A DNA stretch of 26,368 nt from an uncultured Bacilli bacterium (GTDB taxonomy: Bacteria; Bacillota_I; Bacilli_A; RF39; UBA660). Numbering within the stretch: position 1 is the stretch's first letter; the number at the start of each line of letters is the position of its first letter. Below the pieces are notes generated by a model. It made no database searches. It was not told the DNA's origin and saw nothing but the letters and a program-made list of their open reading frames with translations. The stretch is from the NCBI GenBank assembly GCA_947598345.1, contig CANQFF010000007.1, forward strand, positions 1 through 26,368, given 5' to 3'. The position numbers and the translations under genes are program-made. Below are positions 14,526-22,733 of this stretch, one piece after another.

Positions 14526-15529
14526 TTTGAAAATTTATTATCAACTAAATCACTATATGAAACATATTCATCTAATTGATTAGAATTTTTCATAATATCT
14601 TGTACTCTTTCAAATCCTTCTTCAGTTATAAAAGTAGTTTCAAACCAAGAATCGTTATCTCTATATCTTTTAATTACAGTAGTTAAATCATTTAAAGAAG
14701 TATCTGGGAAATAATCTGTTATTGCTTTGGCTACTTCTTCATCTGTATGATTAAATGTATAGTCTAATCCTTTTTGTATAGCTTTGGTAAATCCACTTAA
14801 TATTTTTTCGTTATTTTCTAAATAACTTTTTTTAGTCATAAATGTTGTGTATGGAACTTCTCCACCCAATTCGCCTAATGATGCAACTACATAACCATAG
14901 CCTTGTTTTTCTAATTCTAATGCTGTAGGTTCAAATAGTGCAACATAGTCTCCAGTACCTCCAATAAATGCACCTGACATTGAAGCAAATGCTATAGAAG
15001 TATCAAAGTTTAAATCATCAAGTGATATTCCTTTTTCGTTTAGTGTGTATGCTAATGTCATAGCTGGCATACCACCTTCACGACCCGCAATTATATGTGA
15101 ACCTTTTAAATCTTTTATATCAAAAGGTTTATTTTCCCTTCCAACAATAAAACTTCCATCTCTTTTAGTTAATCCAGCGAAATTTATAAGGTAGTCAGTC
15201 GCGCCACCTTTATATATATAAATAGATTGCTCGCTACCACAAAAACCTATTTCGGCATCTCCACTTATTACTGAAGCAGCTACCGCATCGGCTCCACTTG
15301 TAAGAACTATATCTACATTTAAACCTTCTTCTTCAAAATAACCCAATGCGCTTGCAACATACATAGGTGCATAGAAAATACTATGTGCTACTTCTGCAAC
15401 AGTAATGTCTTTAAGTTTTTCACCTTTAACTTCATCTTTAGTTTTACCCTTTCCATAAAATACTCCGATAGCAAGTATAATTATTATAATTACTGCTACT
15501 AGGGTAATAATCATTTTTTTCAAAAACAT
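14522..15529 (-). CDS. ABC transporter substrate-binding protein, NMT1/THI5-SsuA-like
   Basis: A 335-residue periplasmic-binding-type protein of the NMT1/THI5/SsuA group, which captures thiamine precursors, sulfonates or similar small molecules outside the membrane for an ABC importer. Typical elements are ITVAEVAHSIFYAPMYVASA (42-61), LGYFEEEGLNVDIV, GADAVAASVISGDAEIGFCG and FDIKDLKGSHIIAGREGGMP. The N-terminus has a hydrophobic segment (about 7-24) followed by FYGKGK, with no lipobox Cys, so it appears anchored by an uncleaved helix instead of a lipid. The ATG at 15529 is chosen for its spacing to GGAGAGGAG. A TTG at 15523 is also possible. No permease or ATPase gene is adjacent and no riboswitch is seen upstream. 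The ligand cannot be assigned. Confidence 0.85.
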   Translation of the reverse strand: MFLKKMIITLVAVIIIIILAIGVFYGKGKTKDEVKGEKLKDITVAEVAHSIFYAPMYVASALGYFEEEGLNVDIVLTSGADAVAASVISGDAEIGFCGSEQSIYIYKGGATDYLINFAGLTKRDGSFIVGRENKPFDIKDLKGSHIIAGREGGMPAMTLAYTLNEKGISLDDLNFDTSIAFASMSGAFIGGTGDYVALFEPTALELEKQGYGYVVASLGELGGEVPYTTFMTKKSYLENNEKILSGFTKAIQKGLDYTFNHTDEEVAKAITDYFPDTSLNDLTTVIKRYRDNDSWFETTFITEEGFERVQDIMKNSNQLDEYVSYSDLVDNKFSK

Positions 15530-15597
15530 TCTCCTCTCCATTTTCAATAGTATTATATTCAAAATCATTTTTTTAGTTAACAATTTATAAAAAACTA

Positions 15598-15626
15598 TTG
15601 AACGGCAAACTCATGTTTGGTATAAT
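15598..15626 (+). promoter_or_regulatory. Promoter of pcrA
   Basis: -35 TTGAAC (15598-15603), 17-base spacer, extended -10 TGG TATAAT (15621-15626). Confidence 0.85.
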
Positions 15627-15672
15627 TATATTACGAAAATAATCCCTAGTAAAAAAATCAGAGGTGAGATGT

Positions 15673-17769
15673 ATGGATTTAAGTAACTTAAATGATAAGC
15701 AAAGACAAGCAGTAACAAATACAGAGGGTCCTATGTTGATACTAGCAGGTGCTGGTTCAGGTAAAACTAGGGTATTAACGACAAAAATAGCTTATTTAAT
15801 AGAAGAAAAAAATGTTGATCCTTCAAATATACTTGCAATTACATTTACCAATAAAGCTGCTAATGAAATGAAAGAAAGAGTATATAATATGCTAAATATA
15901 GATCCTAAAGCAATGCAAATATCTACATTTCATTCGTTTGGTCTTTCTATAATAAAAAGGCATTATAAGGAATTAGGTTTTAAATCGAATTTTACTATAA
16001 TTGATTCAGATGATTCTATGTTAGTAATAAAAAAAATACTTAAAGATATGAATTTAGATCCTAAAATTTATAATCCAAAAGTAATAAGAAATAAAATAAG
16101 TAGTGCAAAAAATGAATTAATGTCGCCAGATGAACTTGATAAATTTACAAATAATGAAATAGATGAGATAGCTGTTAAAGTATATAATGAATATCAAAAT
16201 AAGCTTAGTATAAATAATAGTTTAGATTTTGATGATTTACTTATGTTACCGATAGTATTATTCAACAAAAATAAAGAAATTTTAAAGTATTACCAAGAGA
16301 GGTATAAATACATATTGATTGATGAATATCAAGATACAAATCAAGTACAATATATTTTTACAAAAATGATTTCTGCTAAACACAAAAATATTTGCGTTGT
16401 TGGTGATCCTGATCAAAGTATATATGCTTTTAGAGGTTCAAATTATAGAAATATTTTAAATTTTGAGAATGATTATAAAGATACTAAAGTTATTTTATTA
16501 GAACAAAATTATAGATCTACGAAAACTATTCTTAATGCAGCAAATGATGTAATAAAAAACAATAAAAATAGAAAAGATAAAAATCTTTGGACTGAAAATG
16601 ATTTGGGTTCTAAAATAAAATACAAACAGTGCGATGATGAAAAAGAAGAAGCTTATTATGTAGTATCAAGCGTAAAAAAGTTGATAAAAGATCAAGTACA
16701 GTTAAATCAAATAGCTATACTTTATAGAACAAACGCACAATCGAGAAATATAGAAGAAGCATTTTTAAAAGAAAATATACCATATAAAGTAGTAGGAAGT
16801 TTTTATTTCTATAATAGAAAAGAAATAAAAGATTTAATTTGTTATTTAAAACTTATTTATAATCCTAGCGATGATTTAAGTTTAAATAGAATTATAAATG
16901 TACCTAAAAGGGGTATAGGTTTAAAAACACTAGAAAATCTTACTATTAAAGCTAATTCATTAAATGACAGTATATTTAATGTAATAGATGGTGGTAAAGA
17001 ATTAGAATTTAAAAATTTAATAAAAGAATTTCAAAACCAAAGTGAAGATTTATCTTTGACAGAGTTAGTAGATTTAATATTAGATAAAACTGGAATAAGA
17101 AAAGAGTTAGAGCAGGAAAACACTATAGAATCTCAAGGAAGATTAGAGAATCTTGAAGAGTTTAAATCAATCACAAGAAATTTTGAAAATACATATGGAG
17201 TAATATCTTTATCTGAGTTTTTAGATGAAATAAGTCTTGTTTCTGATATCGAAGAACATAAAAATCAAACAGATGTAGTAACACTTATGACTGTTCATTC
17301 AGCTAAAGGATTAGAATTTGATTATGTATTCATAGTTGGTTTTGAAGAAGGAATATTTCCTCATTCAATGTCTTTATATGATTTTACGCAGTTAGAAGAG
17401 GAAAGAAGGCTTTGTTATGTTGCTATAACTAGGGCTAAAAGAAATTTGACTATTATAAATACAAGAAAAAGATTGTTATATGGAAAAGATAATTTCAATC
17501 CTCCAAGTAGGTTTATAACTGAGATTAGTGATGAATATTTAGATAAAGAAGGAAGTAAAGAAAATATATTTAAAACTAAACTCGAAAAAAGTGTAAATAT
17601 TGACGATAAAGCAGAGTATACTTTAGGTGAAAAAATAGTACACGATGATTTTGGCGAAGGTGTTATAATTGGTATTGATAAAACATTACTTACAATAGCT
17701 TTCCCATATCCGAATGGAATAAAAAAGATAATGAGAGGTCATAGAAGTATAAAAAAAATTGATAAATAA
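15673..17769 (+). CDS. pcrA: UvrD/Rep-type DNA helicase PcrA
   Basis: A 698-residue superfamily 1A 3'-5' helicase with every core motif. These are the Q motif region LNDKQRQAV (5-13), Walker A GAGSGKT (26-32), Ia TFTNKAA, the DEXX box IDEYQDTN, VGDPDQSIYAFRGS, LEQNYRS, TLMTVHSAKGLEFDYVF and CYVAITRAK. The C-terminal YTLGEKIVHDDFGEGVIIGI is the PcrA Tudor-like domain that contacts RNA polymerase. It removes RecA, unwinds blocked forks and acts in repair coupled to transcription. Slightly shorter than Bacillus PcrA. The ATG at 15673 has GAGGTGA just upstream; the in-frame GTG at 15664 lies in that site. The usual partner ligA does not follow. Confidence 0.96.
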   Translation: MDLSNLNDKQRQAVTNTEGPMLILAGAGSGKTRVLTTKIAYLIEEKNVDPSNILAITFTNKAANEMKERVYNMLNIDPKAMQISTFHSFGLSIIKRHYKELGFKSNFTIIDSDDSMLVIKKILKDMNLDPKIYNPKVIRNKISSAKNELMSPDELDKFTNNEIDEIAVKVYNEYQNKLSINNSLDFDDLLMLPIVLFNKNKEILKYYQERYKYILIDEYQDTNQVQYIFTKMISAKHKNICVVGDPDQSIYAFRGSNYRNILNFENDYKDTKVILLEQNYRSTKTILNAANDVIKNNKNRKDKNLWTENDLGSKIKYKQCDDEKEEAYYVVSSVKKLIKDQVQLNQIAILYRTNAQSRNIEEAFLKENIPYKVVGSFYFYNRKEIKDLICYLKLIYNPSDDLSLNRIINVPKRGIGLKTLENLTIKANSLNDSIFNVIDGGKELEFKNLIKEFQNQSEDLSLTELVDLILDKTGIRKELEQENTIESQGRLENLEEFKSITRNFENTYGVISLSEFLDEISLVSDIEEHKNQTDVVTLMTVHSAKGLEFDYVFIVGFEEGIFPHSMSLYDFTQLEEERRLCYVAITRAKRNLTIINTRKRLLYGKDNFNPPSRFITEISDEYLDKEGSKENIFKTKLEKSVNIDDKAEYTLGEKIVHDDFGEGVIIGIDKTLLTIAFPYPNGIKKIMRGHRSIKKIDK

Positions 17770-17771
17770 TC

Positions 17772-17800
17772 TTGAAAATTAATTTTGTTTATAGTATATT
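17772..17800 (+). promoter_or_regulatory. Promoter of the two small helical genes
   Basis: -35 TTGAAA (17772-17777), 17-base spacer, -10 TATATT (17795-17800). Confidence 0.75.
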
Positions 17801-17826
17801 TATTATACTAGGTAGGTGGTTGTAAG

Positions 17827-18183
17827 ATGATAAGTGAATATAGTATAAAGGAGCTTCAAACTGAGAAAAGAAAGTTGCAAGCAGAGTTAACTTTAATTTT
17901 AAATTCGCCTAATTGTTCAAGTGATAATATAAATGAACTTAAATCAGAAATCCTACATATAGAAAAAGAAATTAAGAAAAAAGTTGGTTCAAAGGAACTT
18001 AAGAGACAAGAAGAAGTAAAAAGAAAAAATAAGGACGATATAAATTTAAAAAATTTTAAGAATTTAAAGGCTAAATATAATCGTATAAAATCTATGAATG
18101 TTGCTACTAAAAAGTTTATTAATATCATTGATTCTCTTAGCAATGTAGTTTTTGAAGATGAAATGATAAAGGTAAAAAGATAG
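17827..18183 (+). CDS. Small coiled-coil protein, unknown
   Basis: A 118-residue, strongly charged and Lys-rich protein with long predicted coiled coils (about 6-30 and 38-75), for example SIKELQTEKRKLQAELTLIL. The C-terminal third (NVATKKFINIIDSLSNVVF) is less charged. It has no signal peptide or enzyme motif and no family I recognise. AGGTGGT precedes the ATG. It lies one base before the next small gene and they are probably co-transcribed. Its start just after pcrA, on its own promoter, gives no functional clue. Confidence 0.65.
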   Translation: MISEYSIKELQTEKRKLQAELTLILNSPNCSSDNINELKSEILHIEKEIKKKVGSKELKRQEEVKRKNKDDINLKNFKNLKAKYNRIKSMNVATKKFINIIDSLSNVVFEDEMIKVKR

Positions 18184-18184
18184 T

Positions 18185-18484
18185 ATGGAAATAGAAAAAC
18201 AAGCTTTTGCGGGCCTTATGGAATATTATAAGTTTCTTCCACTTCAAAATAAAAGAAGCGAAGTAGTAAGTGAGCTAGAACAACTTATTTCTAACTATTC
18301 AAAGATATGTACTAAATTAGGTATAATACCTAACATGGCTTTAAATAAAGAAATTTTAAATATAAATAGAGATGATATAACTGAAGAAGAATTTTTACAG
18401 GCACTTTATGCGTATTTAAATACACTTCAGGATATAAGTGGACAGTTTATAAATGAAATAGGAAATTTAATTGAAAACAAATAA
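18185..18484 (+). CDS. Small helical protein, unknown
   Basis: A 99-residue acidic helical protein that I do not recognise. Predicted helices cover residues 1-48 and 67-97, separated by NMALNKEILNINRDDITEEE. The ATG follows the stop of the preceding gene by one base and there is only a weak AAAGG (18168-18172) at a long distance, so expression probably depends on translation of the upstream gene. The pair may form a complex. It is followed by a terminator. Confidence 0.6.
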   Translation: MEIEKQAFAGLMEYYKFLPLQNKRSEVVSELEQLISNYSKICTKLGIIPNMALNKEILNINRDDITEEEFLQALYAYLNTLQDISGQFINEIGNLIENK

Positions 18485-18512
18485 AAGCGTATTTAAAATA
18501 TTACGTTTTTTT
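18483..18512 (+). terminator. Terminator of the small helical gene pair
   Basis: AAAAGCGTA (18483-18491) pairs with TACGTTTTT (18502-18510), with one G-T wobble and a ten-base loop, ending in seven T. It overlaps the -35 region of nfo. Confidence 0.65.
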
Positions 18513-18520
18513 GATATACT
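18492..18520 (+). promoter_or_regulatory. Extended -10 promoter of nfo
   Basis: TGA followed by TATACT (18515-18520). A weak -35 TTTAAA (18492-18497) lies 17 bases upstream within the preceding terminator loop. Confidence 0.55.
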
Positions 18521-18536
18521 TATAAGGGTGATATTA

Positions 18537-19409
18537 ATGGAATTAATAATAGGATCACATGTATCCTTTACTAAAGATGAACAGTTACTTGGAAGTGTTA
18601 GGGAAACCTTAAAATATGGGGCAAATACTTTTATGTTTTATACGGGTGCTCCTCAAAATACTTTAAGGGTTCCTATAGATAAACAAAAAACAGATGAAGC
18701 AAAGAAACTTATGATAGAAAATAATATAAGTATAAATAATGTGATAGTTCACGCACCTTATATAATAAATTTAGCAAATTTAAATAATTTTGATTTTAAT
18801 GTTAGATTTTTAAAAGAAGAATTGAAAAGAGTTGAAGAACTTGGAATTTCTAAATTAGTACTTCATCCAGGAAGTCATGTAGGATTAGGTGTAGATGAAG
18901 GAATAAAAAATATAGTAGATTCTCTTAACATGGCAATAACTAATGATACAAAAGTTATTATATGTTTAGAAACAATGGCGGGTAAAGGTACTGAATTAGG
19001 TAGAAATTTTAATGAAATAAAAAGAATAATAGATGGAATATCTTTAAAAGATAAAATTGGTGTTTGTATGGATACTTGTCATTTAAATGATTCAGGATAT
19101 GACATAAGTAATTTTGATGAAATATTAAAAGAATTTGATAAAGAAGTAGGAATGGAATATTTAAAAGTTATTCACATAAATGATTCTAAGAATATTTTAG
19201 GTTCAAAAAAAGATAGACATGAGAATATTGGAATTGGACATATAGGATTTGAGAATTTAATAAAAGTAATTTATAATGAAAAAATAAAAGGAATTCCTAA
19301 AATATTAGAAACTCCTTATATTAATGGTAATCCTCCATATAAAGAAGAAATAGAAATGATTAGAAATAAAAAGTTCAATCAAAATTTAGTTGATGATGTA
19401 TCAAAATAA
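18537..19409 (+). CDS. nfo: Endonuclease IV (apurinic/apyrimidinic endonuclease)
   Basis: A 290-residue metal-dependent AP endonuclease that nicks DNA 5' to abasic sites in base-excision repair. It is a TIM barrel with the family's three-zinc ligands all present. They are His in VIVHAPY, His in LVLHPGSH, Glu in CLETMAG, Asp and His in CMDTCHLNDSGYD, His in VIHINDSK, Asp-x-His in KKDRHENIGIGHIG and Glu in ILETPY. It opens with GSHVSF as expected. The ATG at 18537 is chosen because the protein then starts at the conserved LIIGSHVS and GGGTGAT lies upstream. The frame is open further back but only through the terminator. It ends overlapping the convergent DUF2624-like gene by nine bases. Confidence 0.96.
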   Translation: MELIIGSHVSFTKDEQLLGSVRETLKYGANTFMFYTGAPQNTLRVPIDKQKTDEAKKLMIENNISINNVIVHAPYIINLANLNNFDFNVRFLKEELKRVEELGISKLVLHPGSHVGLGVDEGIKNIVDSLNMAITNDTKVIICLETMAGKGTELGRNFNEIKRIIDGISLKDKIGVCMDTCHLNDSGYDISNFDEILKEFDKEVGMEYLKVIHINDSKNILGSKKDRHENIGIGHIGFENLIKVIYNEKIKGIPKILETPYINGNPPYKEEIEMIRNKKFNQNLVDDVSK

Positions 19410-19661
19410 ATATCCTTTATACCTATTTTTATAGTATAAAAATAATTCTTTTATTTTTTTGAGTTCATCTTTGTTTATATTTTCACTCAAGACATTTAAA
19501 TATTTATTTTCATCTATTAATATACCTTCCCAGTTTTTTTTGATAAATTCTAGTAAAAAAATTAATTCATCATTATTTAAATGAATATCATTTTTTAAAC
19601 CAAATTCATTTAATTTATCCACAGTTAATAAATCAATATAATTTCTTATTAAACCTTTCAT
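19401..19661 (-). CDS. DUF2624-like small protein
   Basis: An 86-residue protein resembling the DUF2624 family (Bacillus YqfT), of unknown function. The fit is in the order of elements: an opening YIDLLTVDKLNEFGLKNDI (8-26), then ELIFLLEFIKKNWEGIL, and ending KIKELFLYYKNRYKGYL. In Bacillus this family is encoded beside nfo (yqfS), which supports the call. Here it faces nfo tail to tail. The start at 19661 has GGTGA five bases away. The frame runs on upstream but without a better site. The first part of its upstream region is shared with the promoter area of PBP2. Confidence 0.65.
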   Translation of the reverse strand: MKGLIRNYIDLLTVDKLNEFGLKNDIHLNNDELIFLLEFIKKNWEGILIDENKYLNVLSENINKDELKKIKELFLYYKNRYKGYLF

Positions 19662-19692
19662 ATATTCACCATAATAATATATGATTAAATAA

Positions 19693-19698
19693 TATAAT
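19693..19698 (+). promoter_or_regulatory. Possible -10 box upstream of the PBP2 short ORF
   Basis: TATAAT at 19693-19698. No acceptable -35 is found 16-18 bases before it. The region is nearly all A/T, so chance matches are common. Confidence 0.35.
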
Positions 19699-19727
19699 AA
19701 TGAATAAAATAATAGTAGGTGATCCAA

Positions 19728-19787
19728 ATGATTAAAAAAAATGTATACTTTTTTCAATTTAATATAGTTAATGAAAAAGAAAAGTAA
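19728..19787 (+). CDS. 19-residue upstream ORF overlapping the PBP2 start
   Basis: ATG at 19728 follows AGGTGATC (19717-19724), an exact match to the 16S anti-Shine-Dalgarno complement, at good spacing. The ORF encodes MIKKNVYFFQFNIVNEKEK and stops at TAA 19785-19787, seventeen bases inside the PBP2 gene in another frame. PBP2 itself has no ribosome-binding site, so this short ORF may deliver ribosomes to it by reinitiation. Adding or removing one A in the A8 run at 19734-19741 does not join the frames, so a simple sequencing indel does not explain it. The peptide may have no function of its own. Confidence 0.5.
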   Translation: MIKKNVYFFQFNIVNEKEK

Positions 19788-21852
19788 AAAAATAAATAAA
19801 TATAAATATCATAAGAAAAAAATTAGTTTAGAAGAAATAATTGAAAAAAGATACAGAATATTGGTTATTATTATAATATTAGTTATGTTGATTTTAATAG
19901 GAAAACTATTTTATATACAAATAATAAAAAATGAATTTTATAAAAATAAATTATCATCACTTACAGTAACTATAGTAGAGGGGGATTCTGTTCCAAGGGG
20001 AAGAATCTATGATAGAAATGGTAATTTAATAGTTGATAATAGATCACTTAAGACCATATATTATAAAAAGAGCAAGAATGTCACTGCAAATCAAGAAATA
20101 AAGATAGCCTATAAAGTGAAAGATTATATTGATGTTGATTATTCTAAATTAACTGAAAATATGTTAAAGGAGTTCTGGGTATTAAACAATAATGAAAAAG
20201 CAAAAAAAAGAATAACTGATAAAGAATGGGAAGATTTTAATAATAGAAAATTATCTCAAGAAGATATCGATAAATTAAAAAAAGATAGGGTTACTTCTAA
20301 AGATTTAGAAGAATATACCGATGATGATAAAGAAGCTTGTTATATATATAATTTAATGAATAAAGGATATTATTATACTGAGAAGGTTATAAAAAATGAG
20401 AATGTAACTGATGAAGAATATGCTATGATAGCAGAGAATATAGATAAGATACCAGGTATAAATGTTAAAATGGACTGGGAGAGGTATTATCCTTATGGAG
20501 ATACATTTAAAACAATTTTAGGTAGTGTTTCATCTAGTACAAGTGGTATCCCATATAATTTGAAAGATTATTATATAAGTGAGGGTTATAGTTTAACAGA
20601 TAGGGTTGGAACAAGTTATATAGAATATCAATATGAAAAATATTTAAGAGGCAAAAAAGCTAAATATGAGCTTAATCAAGACGGAAGTTATACAGAAATA
20701 TCAAAAGGGTCTAGAGGATCTGATATAGTACTTACAATAGATATAAAACTGCAAGAGGCAGTAGAGAAAATTTTAGAAGAGGAATTAATATCAGCTAAAA
20801 ATGAACCATATACTCAATATTATGATAAAGCATATGTAATTATAAATGATCCAAAAACTGGTGAAATTTTAGCGATGTCTGGTAAACAGGTGGTAAAAAA
20901 GGATAACGGCTCTTATATTATATTAGATTATACACCAGGTGTTATAACATCTTCAGTCACACCAGGATCTATTGTTAAAGGAGCTTCACATATAGTTGGT
21001 TATAATACAGGTGCTTTAAAAATAGGTGAAGTTAGAACAGATGAGTGTATAAAAATAGCAGCCACACCACTTAAATGTTCATTTAGAAGTTATGGTGCTA
21101 TAAATGATTTAGAAGCGTTAAAATATTCGTCAAATACTTATCAATTCCGTACAGCAATAAAAGTTGGTGGTGGAACATATAATTATAACGCACCATTAGT
21201 AATAAATGAAGGGGCTTTTGATATATATAGAAATACATTTGCTGAATTTGGTTTAGGAATTATTACTGGAATAGATTTACCTAATGAGTCATTAGGATAT
21301 GAAGGCACTAGTAGATTATCTGGATTATTATTAGATTTTTCTATAGGACAGTACGATACATATACACCTATTCAAATAGCTCAATATATGTCTACAATAG
21401 CAAATGATGGTAATAGAATGCAACCCTATCTATTAAAAGCAGTATTTGATTCAACTGATGAAAAATTAACTAATTTAATATATGAAACGGAACCAACAGT
21501 ATTAAATACTGTAAAAACAGATCCTAAATATTTAGCGAGAGTAAAAGAAGGATTTAAACAAGTTCTTAGTGTTGGTGGAACCGGTGCCGGTTATATTGAT
21601 TATAGTAGAAATCCAGCGGGAAAAACAGGAACAGCTCAAAGTTTTTTAGATACAGATGGTGATAATAAGATAGATACGGCTACTACAACAGCTACATTTT
21701 CTGGATACGCACCAGCAGATAATCCACAGGTGGTTTTCACTGTTATATCTCCTGATGTCGCACCAGAAGGGATAGACTTAGCGTACATGAGTAGAGTAAA
21801 TATGAGAATAAGTCAAAAAGTTAGCCAAAAATACTTTGAAATTTATGGATAA
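19771..21852 (+). CDS. Class B penicillin-binding protein (PBP2-type transpeptidase)
   Basis: A 693-residue monofunctional D,D-transpeptidase that cross-links peptidoglycan. It has a very basic cytoplasmic N-terminus (1-28), one membrane anchor (about 29-49) and the class B dimerisation motif SVPRGRIYDRNG (73-84). A Lys/Asp-rich insertion follows (about 130-215), then the penicillin-binding domain. Active-site motifs are SIVK (Ser400, Lys403), SSN (453-455) and KTG (618-620). The ending IDLAYMSRVNMRISQKVSQKYF is typical. It could serve elongation or division; the sequence does not decide. ATG 19771 is the first start in frame after a TAG at 19765 and lacks a ribosome-binding site, see the overlapping short ORF. 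rpmG follows 43 bases later with its own promoter. Confidence 0.93.
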   Translation: MKKKSKKINKYKYHKKKISLEEIIEKRYRILVIIIILVMLILIGKLFYIQIIKNEFYKNKLSSLTVTIVEGDSVPRGRIYDRNGNLIVDNRSLKTIYYKKSKNVTANQEIKIAYKVKDYIDVDYSKLTENMLKEFWVLNNNEKAKKRITDKEWEDFNNRKLSQEDIDKLKKDRVTSKDLEEYTDDDKEACYIYNLMNKGYYYTEKVIKNENVTDEEYAMIAENIDKIPGINVKMDWERYYPYGDTFKTILGSVSSSTSGIPYNLKDYYISEGYSLTDRVGTSYIEYQYEKYLRGKKAKYELNQDGSYTEISKGSRGSDIVLTIDIKLQEAVEKILEEELISAKNEPYTQYYDKAYVIINDPKTGEILAMSGKQVVKKDNGSYIILDYTPGVITSSVTPGSIVKGASHIVGYNTGALKIGEVRTDECIKIAATPLKCSFRSYGAINDLEALKYSSNTYQFRTAIKVGGGTYNYNAPLVINEGAFDIYRNTFAEFGLGIITGIDLPNESLGYEGTSRLSGLLLDFSIGQYDTYTPIQIAQYMSTIANDGNRMQPYLLKAVFDSTDEKLTNLIYETEPTVLNTVKTDPKYLARVKEGFKQVLSVGGTGAGYIDYSRNPAGKTGTAQSFLDTDGDNKIDTATTTATFSGYAPADNPQVVFTVISPDVAPEGIDLAYMSRVNMRISQKVSQKYFEIYG

Positions 21853-21863
21853 TTTGCTATAAT
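21836..21863 (+). promoter_or_regulatory. Promoter of rpmG-efp
   Basis: -35 TTGAAA (21836-21841), 16-base spacer, extended -10 TGC TATAAT (21858-21863), overlapping the end of the PBP2 gene. Confidence 0.75.
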
Positions 21864-21895
21864 ATATTGGAATGTTAAAAAAAGGAGGAGATATT

Positions 21896-22063
21896 ATGGC
21901 AAAAAAAGGAGAAGCAAGAGCTAGAATCACCTTAAAATGTAGTGAGTGTGGAGAAGAGAATTTCCGTACAGAAAAAAATAAAAGAAATACAACAGATCGT
22001 ATTGAATTAAATAAATTCTGTCCAAAATGTAAAAAAACTACCCTTCATAAAGAAGCAAAATAA
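21896..22063 (+). CDS. rpmG: Ribosomal protein bL33 (zinc-ribbon type)
   Basis: A 55-residue large-subunit ribosomal protein of the zinc-binding type, with CSEC and CPKC as the four Cys ligands. Characteristic stretches are [11 protein letters not shown] and [22 protein letters not shown]. The ATG at 21896 is chosen because AAAGGAGGAG (21881-21890) lies just before it and [11 protein letters not shown] is the expected N-terminus. An ATG at 21872 precedes the ribosome-binding site. It is co-transcribed with efp, which starts 21 bases after the stop. The Cys-containing form implies zinc is normally sufficient; a Cys-less paralogue may exist elsewhere. Confidence 0.95.
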   Translation: MAKKGEARARITLKCSECGEENFRTEKNKRNTTDRIELNKFCPKCKKTTLHKEAK

Positions 22064-22084
22064 TAAACTTAAAGGAGATAAAAA

Positions 22085-22642
22085 ATGTTTAATGTAAATG
22101 ATATAAAAAATGGAATGACAATACTTTTTGAAGACAATATTTATACAGTTTTAGAATTTTCACATGTTAAACCTGGTAAAGGTGCTGCATTTGTACAAGT
22201 TAAATTAAAAAATCTTAGAACTGGATCTATTGTTGAAAAAAGATTTAATTCAGGTGTAAAACTTGAAAAAGCCATGGTAGAAAAAGTTGGAATGCAATAT
22301 TTGTATGCAAATGGCGATTCATATAACTTTATGAATATGGAAACATATGAACAAATAGAGCTAACAAAAGAACAATTAGGTGATAATGTTAATTATTTAA
22401 AAGAAGGTTTAGATGTATTAATATCTTTTTATGAAGGTGAGTTGTTAGGAATTATATTACCAGCTCAAGTTGATTTAAAAGTTGTTAAAACAGAACCAGC
22501 AGTAAAAGGAAATACTACTAATAATGCTACTAAAGATGCTACTTTGGAAACGGGTTTAGTTGTAAAAGTACCTTTATTTATAGAGCAAGATGAAGTTATT
22601 TCTATTTATACTGCAGATGGAAAATATGCATCAAGAGCTTAA
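22085..22642 (+). CDS. efp: Translation elongation factor P
   Basis: A 185-residue EF-P, which enters stalled ribosomes at polyproline and related sequences to help peptide-bond formation. It has three beta-barrel domains. Domain I starts with NVNDIKNGMTILFEDNIYTV and has the loop KPGKGAA with Lys32 at the tip, the residue modified in most bacteria. Domain III has the ending VVKVPLFIEQDEVISIYTADGKYASRA. The PG after Lys29 and the flanking residues match the Lys32 type used in Bacillus (5-aminopentanol) rather than the Arg32 type. AAAGGAGATA precedes the ATG. A YmfI-like SDR is encoded at 7562, which might be its modifying enzyme. A terminator follows. Confidence 0.96.
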   Translation: MFNVNDIKNGMTILFEDNIYTVLEFSHVKPGKGAAFVQVKLKNLRTGSIVEKRFNSGVKLEKAMVEKVGMQYLYANGDSYNFMNMETYEQIELTKEQLGDNVNYLKEGLDVLISFYEGELLGIILPAQVDLKVVKTEPAVKGNTTNNATKDATLETGLVVKVPLFIEQDEVISIYTADGKYASRA

Positions 22643-22666
22643 AATTGGCAATTGTCAATTTTTTTT
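22641..22666 (+). terminator. Intrinsic terminator of rpmG-efp
   Basis: AAAATTGG (22641-22648) pairs with the TCAATTTT region (22655-22662), with a G-T wobble near the loop, followed by T to 22666. Confidence 0.75.
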
Positions 22667-22674
22667 GTTTATCC

Positions 22675-22703
22675 TTTACAATACTTTTATTTTCTTGTAT
22701 AAT
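22675..22703 (+). promoter_or_regulatory. Promoter of the surface-module operon
   Basis: -35 TTTACA (22675-22680), 17-base spacer, -10 TATAAT (22698-22703). Confidence 0.85.
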
Positions 22704-22733
22704 AATACTAGATAAAGGATTGGAGTGGATAAA

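Noticed and set aside
15530..15663. Possible riboswitch (TPP or FMN) before the substrate-binding gene
   Set aside because: The minus-strand leader is short and A/T-rich and shows no TPP or FMN core motif. The region mainly holds the pcrA promoter.
17856..18143. Open frame on the minus strand within the coiled-coil gene
   Set aside because: It is a hydrophobic mirror of Lys/Glu-rich codons, with no promoter or ribosome-binding site.
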